Part shown: positions 57,538 to 64,000 of the stretch, one piece after another
Layout: each line of letters opens with the position of its first letter
Position numbering within the stretch: position 1 is the stretch's first letter
NCBI RefSeq assembly: GCF_003987655.1
Contig: NZ_NGKC01000005.1
Location: 102,433 to 166,432 of the forward strand
Source: Vagococcus acidifermentans
GTDB taxonomy: Bacteria; Bacillota; Bacilli; Lactobacillales; Vagococcaceae
DNA length: 64,000 nt
Direction of reading: 5' to 3'
Notes under the pieces: model-generated
Databases searched by the model: none
What the model was told of the DNA's origin: nothing
What the model saw: only the letters and a program-made list of their open reading frames with translations
Position numbers and translations under genes: made by a program

Positions 57538-58451
57538 AGAAAGTAATTGTCTTGGGGAGTTTAAATATGGACTTGAGTGTCAGCTGCGACCGCTTTCCGA
57601 AAATTGGAGAAACGATTTTAGGGCAAGAACTTGTGTACTATCCAGGAGGTAAAGGCGCTAATCAAGCTGTGGCAGCTGCTAAGATGCAGGTACCCACTAT
57701 TTTATTAGGTAAAATCGGGAGAGATCCATTTGGTGAAAAGATATGGACCACTCTTAAAGATAAACAAATAGATTTATCACATATTGAGATAGAGGAGGGT
57801 ATGTCCACAGGTACTGCCGTAATTACTAGAGCTAGAGGGGATAATCATATCATTGTGATTTCAGGAGCCAATGAAAAAACTGATGAAGCTTATGTTGATA
57901 GAAAACAAGAAGTAATTTCGGAAGCTGGTATTTTGTTGGGACAACTTGAAATTCCTATTTCAGCTCTATGTAGAGCATTTAAAATAGCTAAGCAAAAGAA
58001 TATTCCTACTCTGTTAAATCCTGCGCCATTTTGTCAAGCTTTAAAAGTACTGTTACCGTACACAGATTATCTAACCCCAAATGAAACTGAATTTAATGAG
58101 ATTTTCAAGCTTTTCGGACAGCCAAAAACATTTGCAGAAGATTTACTTTATTTAGAGAAAAAATTAGGAACCAAAGTAATAGTGACCAGAGGATCAAAGG
58201 GAGCAGCTTACATTGACAACAATCAAGTGTGTGAAGTTCCTGCAATACCAGTTGAGGTGGCAGATACGACAGGTGCTGGGGATACGTTTAATGGCATACT
58301 TGCTGTTTGTTTATCCCAAAATATGCTGCTAAAACATGCTGTAAAATGGGCAACTCTAGGAGCCTCAATCTCAGTTGAAAAAGTTGGAGCACAAGAAGGG
58401 ATGCCAACACTGGAAGAAATTAAAAAGCGAGGGCAGTCTGTTTATCTCTAA
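57534..58451 (+). CDS. rbsK: Ribokinase
   Basis: 305 residues of the PfkB family. LGSLNMDLSVSCDRFPKIGE at the start with GGKGANQAVAAAK near 40, and the C-terminal DTTGAGDTFNG near 247 with the catalytic Asp, are typical for RbsK. It phosphorylates ribose freed by the nucleoside hydrolase. It starts with a four-base overlap of that gene. Confidence 0.93.
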   Translation: MKKVIVLGSLNMDLSVSCDRFPKIGETILGQELVYYPGGKGANQAVAAAKMQVPTILLGKIGRDPFGEKIWTTLKDKQIDLSHIEIEEGMSTGTAVITRARGDNHIIVISGANEKTDEAYVDRKQEVISEAGILLGQLEIPISALCRAFKIAKQKNIPTLLNPAPFCQALKVLLPYTDYLTPNETEFNEIFKLFGQPKTFAEDLLYLEKKLGTKVIVTRGSKGAAYIDNNQVCEVPAIPVEVADTTGAGDTFNGILAVCLSQNMLLKHAVKWATLGASISVEKVGAQEGMPTLEEIKKRGQSVYL

Positions 58452-58709
58452 TTGATTAGGTTAGTGTATGGTGTAGGAAAAATCAATTATTTTTTTGAAA
58501 CTCAATTTTACAATAAGGTTGTTGCGATTTCAGCGGCTTGAAGAGGTATTTAAGAAAATATAGTAGACATCAAGTAAATAGGCGGAATTGCTTGAAAAAT
58601 TCTCATCAACACTACTGATAAGCGATGAGGGCTACGCATAAAATAGGCATAGTTTTTGTGAACGAACTATGGGAAAGGCAAATCTTAAGTAAATTAAAGA
58701 GGTGATTTG

Positions 58710-59252
58710 ATGAAAAGCAATTTTTTACTATGCCTTGTGATAGCACTAATTAATCTGAGTGGAACACTATTGATTGGGAAATTAGAAATCGGCCAGTTCA
58801 TTTGGATTAGTTTCCTTGCGTTACAGTTTTATTTCATGGGAAATATAGCTATGCGAAAGAAAGAGTGTCTTCAAATGTTTGTCTCATTCACAATGGGTCT
58901 CGTCTGGGGACAGCTTTCTAATTTTATTTGGCATTATTTTTCTGATTTATTCTCATTTTTATCCATCAATTTCATTGATGGTGGACTTCTCATTTTTTTA
59001 TTGTGTATTGGTGCGGTGATTGTCTTCGATAACAAACTCCCCGGGTGCCTGCCTGCAACTTTTACTGGATTGACAGTAACAATCTTGTTATGGGGACGGC
59101 CGGCACCGTTTATTGGTCAAGGACTTTTAGGAGATAAAACAATCACTGTTGGTATATTGATTGCTTGTGCCATGTATGCTTACGGCTTAACTATGGCTTT
59201 CATGATGGATCTCGTCTACATTAAAATTACGGATAAGTTGAAGGATAATTGA
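58710..59252 (+). CDS. DUF1097-like integral membrane protein
   Basis: 180 residues with five to six membrane segments and short loops; it looks like DUF1097 proteins, whose function is unknown. GAGGTG precedes the ATG, and 258 bases separate it from ribokinase, so it is probably a separate unit. The spacer 58452-58709 shows no clear terminator. Confidence 0.6.
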   Translation: MKSNFLLCLVIALINLSGTLLIGKLEIGQFIWISFLALQFYFMGNIAMRKKECLQMFVSFTMGLVWGQLSNFIWHYFSDLFSFLSINFIDGGLLIFLLCIGAVIVFDNKLPGCLPATFTGLTVTILLWGRPAPFIGQGLLGDKTITVGILIACAMYAYGLTMAFMMDLVYIKITDKLKDN

Positions 59253-59919
59253 GAAAAGCATGCGCTTCATAAAGATAAACAACACACGCTTTGTAGTAAC
59301 AGTCGTTGAGACAAAAATCAATAAAAATATGGAGAAATCAAACGGATTTAATAGGAAAAATTTATTGAAATTGTTAACCAGTGTTAGTTTGCATAATACC
59401 AGGCAATTTTAGTAGCAGCATAAATATTTTGCTCAGCATAGCTTCACACACAAACTTCAAAAGAAATTTGTGTGTGTTTATCTTTCTAGGTATATTTCGG
59501 CAAAAAGACCTTATTAACCGTGTTGGTAGTGAAGAGCGAACTGTTAGAAGTATCAAATCGTTTGAACCATGAAGACATCGAAGCGACTCAGGAATCCTAC
59601 AGGTATGTTTACTCCAACAATAATTTCGAGAGTAGCGACAAAGTTGACAAGAATCATAAAGCGGATTTTTGCAATCAGCCAAGCATCAAATCCTTGGCAA
59701 ATAAGGGGTTGAAGCTTAGCTGTTACTATTCCCACTCTTCTTTGATGGTGGGCAGTATTGGGTAGGATTGTTGATTTATCAATGTTTTTGGACTTGATAA
59801 AAGTCTTAAAAAGTGTTGGAAAAATAAAAATAGTGCAAAAGTATTTGTTTTACTTGGGAATATTGCTACCATTTTCTCGATACTCGTTTTAAAAAGATAA
59901 TATCCTTGATGGCTTTTAG

Positions 59920-59965
59920 GAAGTTACCATAATCATTTCATTTGGCAGATGATTATGGTAACTTC
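59920..59965. repeat. 17-bp perfect inverted repeat
   Basis: GAAGTTACCATAATCAT (59920-59936) pairs with ATGATTATGGTAACTTC (59949-59965) across a 12-base loop. It may be a terminator stem or a mobile-element end. Confidence 0.8.
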
Positions 59966-60109
59966 TAAAGCATATCGATGATAAAAAAGAGTTGCGTTAC
60001 AAAGTTTACAGAGAACGACAAGTTTTGGCTAATTTGTTGTAGTTAAACAGGAACTCCCAATAATATTTTGATTTCAGTACAACTGAAAAACCAAAGGGAG
60101 CGCCTTCTT

Positions 60110-60380
60110 TTCAATTTCTCTTATATTGTCTTGAATCGCTTCCCTTACTCTTGAAACTAACGATAAATGATTGTGTGACACACGTTAATATCACGATCAT
60201 AAAGGATTTATTGGACTTCAAGATAACTAAGGTTATACTAAAGATTGTAGACTACAGTGACAATGATAATATCTTTCTGAAATTGTTTACCTTTAAAGTG
60301 ATCCATCTTAATTCCTTCTAGTCCGTGTTTGACTAGGTTTACTCTAAAAGAACTTGATTGGAAAACTTTGCAACAGGACC
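60110..60380 (-). mobile_element. IS6-family (IS1216-like) transposase remnant with one inverted repeat
   Basis: On the minus strand the frame starts at 60306 (MDHFKGKQFQKDIIIVTV) and continues, through several stop codons, with YNLSYLEVQ, ILYDRDINVCHTIIYR and FQE, matching the IS1216 transposase N-terminus in order. The sequence GGTCCTGTTGCAAAGTTTTCC (60360-60380 reversed) fits the IS6 terminal repeat. The rest of the element, including its catalytic domain, is gone. It interrupts an IS3-type orfA remnant. Confidence 0.85.
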
Positions 60381-60579
60381 ATTCTGATTTTGTAATGTCT
60401 GACTTCTTACTCAGTGTGTAGAGTCTAATCCATTTATAAATAGTCTGTGTTGTCATTCCATATTCGTTTACCAGCTAATCCACTGAGATTTCAGCACGAT
60501 ATAGTTCCACCACTGTTTATTTAAAATCTTCAGTAGATTTTTCTTTGCATCTTAGACGCGTTCTTTTTTTCTTAGTCAT
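60381..60579 (-). pseudogene. IS3-family OrfA (transposase helix-turn-helix) remnant
   Basis: The minus-strand frame from 60579 reads MTKKKRTRLRCKEKSTEDFK, stop, TVVELYRAEISVD, stop, LVNEYGMTTQTIYKWIRLYT. This is the HTH of IS3-type OrfA with two nonsense changes. It is cut at 60381 by the end of the IS6 remnant. Confidence 0.8.
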
Positions 60580-60663
60580 AATTCTACCAAAATGTGTTCA
60601 TGAATTCAGCATAACATCAATAGTTACAAAAAGTTAATTATAAGACAAAGCGTTTAAATCAAT

Positions 60664-60699
60664 ATTCTATCAACATTTTAAATTTTAAAATGATAGAAT
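60664..60699. promoter_or_regulatory. Palindrome upstream of the FRG-AIPR cassette
   Basis: ATTCTATCA (60664-60672) and TGATAGAAT (60691-60699) are perfect inverted arms around an AT-rich, nearly palindromic centre. It lies about 40 bases before the FRG gene and could be an operator overlapping the promoter. Confidence 0.5.
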
Positions 60700-60738
60700 T
60701 AATTAACTATATTTTTTGGACGAGAGGAGACAACTAAA

Positions 60739-61836
60739 ATGAAACAAAAAAAGATAAAAAATGTTTCTGAATTTTTAGGACAAATTGATGTTATAATAAG
60801 AGAATTGACTTACGGTAATGATAAGCTATGTGTTTTTAGAGGTGAGCAAGAAAGATATGCTGTTTCTGGAATGCCTAATATATTTAGAGATGAAAGTAAC
60901 AAAAAATTAAGTGAGATAAAATACTTTGAACAAAATATTTTAGATGAGCTTTCATCACATAGTATGCAAAATAAAAATAATAACTTACAAAAAGCAATCA
61001 ATGCACAACACGGGGGATTCCCAAGTAGACTACTGGATGTTAGTTTTAACTCGCTAATAGCTCTTTTTTTTGCTGTGACACCACATTATAGTAAAAACAT
61101 AAAAAGTAGTGATGGAAAAGATGCAGTAGTTATTATCTATAATGTAGATGAGCTCTATTCCCCAATGTCCAAAAATTTATCTGATGAGTTTAATGAACTT
61201 ATAAAAGGTAAGTATAATGAAGTTAGGCTGCTAAACTATAAACATCTAATAATTGATCATTCTTATCTTAATGAAAGAATTGTTGCTCAACAAGGAGGAT
61301 TTATATTATTTAAGGGGAATGAATTTGTACAATATCCAAAGCATAAACAAAAACAAATTATTATAGATGGAGCTTTTAAGGAACAAATCAGACACCAATT
61401 AGAAACAAATTTTGGTTATAATATGGGCACAGTGTATCCAGAAATTTTTAATAAAGTTGATTATTTATTGAAAAAATCAGAACTCTTAAATAATGATACA
61501 TATGAAATTAATAATTCACTTAATAAGTCTGTTGAGAGTATTGTTGATTCAATTGATGGGTATATTCAATCCATTAAATTAGGAAAATATAATTTAATTA
61601 ATAAAAAGATTAATCAAAATACATATAACGATCTATTAATTGAGTTTGAAGAGTACTTAGAAACTGCATATATGACTATTGAAGATTTTAAGAAAAGTTC
61701 ATTATCTGTAGATGGAATTTATGATGAAGTAAAAGATAAATTTGAAAAGCATATTAATTCAACATATGAAGAATTAGAAATGTTAGGGTTTTTAGAAGAA
61801 TCAAATTTAGCACCCAGGAAATACTATTTAGATTAG
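60739..61836 (+). CDS. FRG-domain protein, putative defence component
   Basis: 365 residues. The FRG domain (about 25-190) has VFRGEQ at 32-37, QHGGFPSRLLDVSFNSLIAL at 90-109 and ERIVAQQGGFILF at 179-191, the usual three blocks. The C-terminal half (about 200-365) is Lys/Glu/Asn-rich and probably helical. The domain's activity is not established; it occurs in mobile and defence contexts. GAGAGGAGA precedes the ATG. The AIPR gene follows after 16 bases. Codon use is strongly A/T, unlike genes left of 59 kb, which suggests transfer. Confidence 0.85.
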   Translation: MKQKKIKNVSEFLGQIDVIIRELTYGNDKLCVFRGEQERYAVSGMPNIFRDESNKKLSEIKYFEQNILDELSSHSMQNKNNNLQKAINAQHGGFPSRLLDVSFNSLIALFFAVTPHYSKNIKSSDGKDAVVIIYNVDELYSPMSKNLSDEFNELIKGKYNEVRLLNYKHLIIDHSYLNERIVAQQGGFILFKGNEFVQYPKHKQKQIIIDGAFKEQIRHQLETNFGYNMGTVYPEIFNKVDYLLKKSELLNNDTYEINNSLNKSVESIVDSIDGYIQSIKLGKYNLINKKINQNTYNDLLIEFEEYLETAYMTIEDFKKSSLSVDGIYDEVKDKFEKHINSTYEELEMLGFLEESNLAPRKYYLD

Positions 61837-61852
61837 AAAAGAGGAGTTAGAG

Positions 61853-63517
61853 ATGTCTATAAATAATAAATATACTATGAAGGTACGTAAAGAGATAACG
61901 CAATTATTAACTGATAATGGTAATGAATCATATGACTATCCACTCCTAGTAAATCAGGTAGATGAATTATTGAATAATGAAATTAAGGATAAAATAGGAT
62001 TGACTAATACAAGTCTGGGTATCTCATATGAGAGTGGAGAAATGCTTGAAGATCAAAACATATTTATTTTTATTAATTACAAGAAAATCAAGACAGCTTT
62101 CACTGACAATGGAGGGTTAACCGATCAAATAGAAAAATGTATAGGAGACAAATATATTGATTTATCAGAATTGAAAGTTAAAAAAAATGACAAACCAAAT
62201 GTTTTTATATACATGCTAGTTGATAGTATTAAGGATAGAAGGATAGTTAGTAGTAAAGAAGAAGAGAAAAAAATAAAAAAATTATTTCAAAAGGTCTTCA
62301 AGGAAAAAGGACTTGGAAAAATGTTGCTACGTCAAATAAATTATAGAGCATTGTTTATTCCACAACCTTTAAAAGAAAAATATAATTCTGTAAAATTAGA
62401 AAGAAGAATTAAATCTTTAGAAGTCGAAAAGAAATTAGAACTAAATAATAATGAAAAAGATATATACTTAAAAGGAATGGCATTTACTGCAGATTTAAAA
62501 GATATAATAACATTTTATGATGATTTAGGAGAAGCTTTATTTGAAAAGAATTTGAGATATCAGATTAAGGAACAATTGGGAGTCGATTCATCCATAAGAA
62601 AAACAATTAAGGAAGATCCTGAATCTTTTTGGTTTTTAAATAATGGAATCACTATGTATGTTGAAAACTTTGATCAATTAGATTTAAGCAGATATGATAG
62701 ATTGAGAATTTTATTAGGAGAAGATAAGGTTGTTTCAGTAGTGAATGGTGCACAAACAATCTCCTCTAGTTTATTCGAAGAAATTACTGGAAAAGTTAAA
62801 GTCATTTTTAGAATTTTCACATTTTATGAAGTGCACGATAATGAGAAAAAAGCCGTTAATTTAAAAAATAAAGATAATGATATAAAAAGTGTAATGTCGA
62901 AGGAGATTGAGAAAATTACGATATCTTTAAATAGACAAAAACCAATTACTACAGAGGATTTAAGATATAGAATGCCTTTTGTAGAAGCTGTTAATCAATT
63001 ATCGTTTGAGGAGAAAACGGATTCTGAAATAAGCTTTGAATTTATAAGAAGGGGTGAGACTCAAAGTAATTATTTACAAAGGTATTCTTTAATTGCTTTT
63101 GCAAGAATTGTAGAGGCATACAAAAATGAGCATCCAGGATCAGCTAGAAGCAAGGGAATAAATTCTTTGTTGAAAATTAAAACTAAAACAGAAAATAATA
63201 ATGATATCGATCAGTTTGCTGAAAAAACAATTTTTATAGGACAAGATTTTTTAGAAAAAGATGATATCGATGGCTTTGGAGAAAAATTTAAAGAGGAATA
63301 TAAAGATGTTAATCAAGCATTTAGAGTAAAAGCTTATTTAGATGAAATTTTCAAAGATTTTGAAAAAAGCAAAAATAGTTCATTAAAGGATAGTTTCCAA
63401 AAGTTTGAAGAAAGTAATTATTCAATGGAATTTAAAACAATATCGACAAATGGAGTATATTTTATATTAACTTATATAATGAATTATAAAAAGGATTTAG
63501 ATTACTTGAAAGGATAA
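61853..63517 (+). CDS. AIPR-family protein (abortive infection phage resistance), 3' end altered by IS256
   Basis: 554 residues. AIPR hallmarks are visible: FWFLNNGITMYVENF at 259-273, VVSVVNGAQTISSS at 293-306, SLNRQKPI at 358-365, and LQRYSLIAFARIVEAY further on. The family was named from phage abortive-infection loci; its biochemistry is unknown to me. AAGAGGAG lies before the ATG, 16 bases after the FRG gene, so the two form an operon. The stop codon TAA (63515-63517) lies inside the terminal repeat of an IS256 copy, so the native C-terminus is probably missing a few or more residues. Confidence 0.85.
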   Translation: MSINNKYTMKVRKEITQLLTDNGNESYDYPLLVNQVDELLNNEIKDKIGLTNTSLGISYESGEMLEDQNIFIFINYKKIKTAFTDNGGLTDQIEKCIGDKYIDLSELKVKKNDKPNVFIYMLVDSIKDRRIVSSKEEEKKIKKLFQKVFKEKGLGKMLLRQINYRALFIPQPLKEKYNSVKLERRIKSLEVEKKLELNNNEKDIYLKGMAFTADLKDIITFYDDLGEALFEKNLRYQIKEQLGVDSSIRKTIKEDPESFWFLNNGITMYVENFDQLDLSRYDRLRILLGEDKVVSVVNGAQTISSSLFEEITGKVKVIFRIFTFYEVHDNEKKAVNLKNKDNDIKSVMSKEIEKITISLNRQKPITTEDLRYRMPFVEAVNQLSFEEKTDSEISFEFIRRGETQSNYLQRYSLIAFARIVEAYKNEHPGSARSKGINSLLKIKTKTENNNDIDQFAEKTIFIGQDFLEKDDIDGFGEKFKEEYKDVNQAFRVKAYLDEIFKDFEKSKNSSLKDSFQKFEESNYSMEFKTISTNGVYFILTYIMNYKKDLDYLKG

Positions 63518-64000
63518 AGTCCATATAATTGTGTAAAAGATAAAAGGCCATGTAACAGCCCTTTTACGGTACAATGTTTTTAACCACAAAAACATACCTA
63601 GGAGGACTTTACATGACCCAAGTACATTTTACACTGAAAAGCGAAGAGGTTCAAAGAATGATTGACCATTCAGTAAAAGATGAGGTGTCTAAAAACATTT
63701 TGACCACCGTGTTCAACCAGTTAATGGAAAGCCAACGAACGGAATACATTCAAGCTGAGGACTACGAACGATCAGAAAAACGTCAAAGCCAACGAAATGG
63801 CTACTATGAGCGGGAGTTTACGACCCGTGTCGGAACACTTGAATTAAAAGTGCCTAGAACACGTGATGGCGGGTTTTCACCATCAGTATTTGAGCGTTAT
63901 CAGCGAAATGAAAAAGCGCTGCTTGCTGCCATGCTTGAGATGTACGTTTCGGGTGTTTCTACTCGTAAAGTTTCTAAAATTGTTGAAGAACTCTGTGGGA
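63513..64000 (+). mobile_element. IS256-family insertion sequence, left end
   Basis: The sequence GATAAAGTCCATATAATTGT beginning at 63513 matches the IS256 terminal inverted repeat, and the transposase gene follows in the expected position. The element continues past the window, so the other end and the target duplication cannot be seen. Confidence 0.88.
63613..64000 (+). CDS. IS256-family (mutator type) transposase, N-terminal part
   Basis: 129 residues are visible before the window ends. MTQVHFTLKSEE at the start, then RQSQRNGYYEREF, TLELKVPRTRDGGF and MYVSGVSTRKVSKIVEELCG are nearly the IS256 transposase sequence of staphylococci and enterococci. The DDE catalytic residues lie beyond the window. 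Frame is intact so far, so the copy may be active. TAGGAGGAC precedes the ATG. Confidence 0.93.
   Translation, partial: MTQVHFTLKSEEVQRMIDHSVKDEVSKNILTTVFNQLMESQRTEYIQAEDYERSEKRQSQRNGYYEREFTTRVGTLELKVPRTRDGGFSPSVFERYQRNEKALLAAMLEMYVSGVSTRKVSKIVEELCG

Larger units (their letters stand above)
59253..60738. other. Gene-poor junction with IS remnants
   Basis: From 59253 to about 60100 only short frames occur, none with family resemblance or ribosome sites. A 17-bp hairpin lies at 59920-59965. From about 60110 to 60579 there are nested remnants of IS6 and IS3 elements on the minus strand. From 60580 the sequence becomes extremely AT-rich and leads into the FRG gene. Confidence 0.7.

Noticed and set aside
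56599..58451. Queuosine salvage operon
   Set aside because: ECF plus nucleosidase fits, but no radical-SAM lyase is present and ribokinase points to ribose catabolism; kept only as an alternative substrate.
59374..59765. Short overlapping ORFs on both strands
   Set aside because: Composition and lack of start context suggest non-coding or decayed DNA; no protein family is recognisable.

Overview
The window looks like chromosome of a low-GC Gram-positive of the order Lactobacillales, probably close to Enterococcus, Vagococcus or Carnobacterium. Support comes from spx next to mecA, DUF1149 and DUF4767 proteins, LPXTG surface proteins, PTS sugar operons with CcpA-type cre boxes, a LicT antiterminator with its RNA target, and remnants or copies of IS6 (IS1216-like), IS3 and IS256 elements. 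The genus is inferred; no rRNA is present. No tRNA, rRNA or CRISPR array was seen.

Layout. 1-6.1 kb: cell-wall enzymes (VanY-type carboxypeptidase, GH73 glucosaminidase), housekeeping genes, spx and mecA, then a decayed PTS operon (EIIC tail and a frameshifted DUF7916 gene). 6.2-13.5 kb: a MetE-like methyltransferase with a cyclase-family hydrolase; an XRE regulator divergent from a PTS EIIBC plus ADP-ribosylglycohydrolase pair; an ArsR-controlled ABC-2 transporter. 13.7-22 kb: a PHP phosphatase, a GH31 remnant, a GH13 alpha-glucosidase, and a beta-glucoside operon (licT-bglP-bglA plus a secreted histidine-phosphatase lipoprotein) controlled by RAT antitermination. 22-36 kb: preT-preA, a DUF4767 lipoprotein, LysR with a split chromate transporter, an AraC/GyrI regulator, a CstR persulfide sensor divergent from a four-domain CoA-disulfide reductase-rhodanese-TusA-DsrE fusion, and serine dehydratase with an ornithine-cyclodeaminase-like gene.

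36.6-46.8 kb is a surface region: a large MSCRAMM-like Cna_B adhesin with three 561-bp repeats, then a cre-controlled run of genes encoding a GH101 mucin O-glycosidase, a small secreted protein, a SipW-type signal peptidase, a TasA/camelysin-like protein and an LPXTG protein. This looks like a host-glycan-linked extracellular fibre or matrix module. 46.8-47.9 kb is an unusual 1-kb intergenic region with a Cys-Cys mini-ORF, a 27-bp perfect hairpin, cre-like boxes, a strong promoter and a terminator. It precedes a transporter, PatB-like C-S lyase and M20 amidohydrolase operon that suggests use of N-acylated or S-conjugated cysteine.

51.7-59.3 kb: an orphan AbiEi-like protein, a Crp/Fnr regulator, and an ECF transporter operon with nucleoside hydrolase and ribokinase, most likely nucleoside uptake and catabolism. 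59.3-64 kb is accessory DNA: an IS6 remnant inserted in an IS3 remnant, then a very AT-rich two-gene FRG-domain plus AIPR-family cassette (the best candidate for an undescribed phage-defence system). An IS256 copy ends that cassette; its inverted repeat supplies the stop codon of the AIPR gene.
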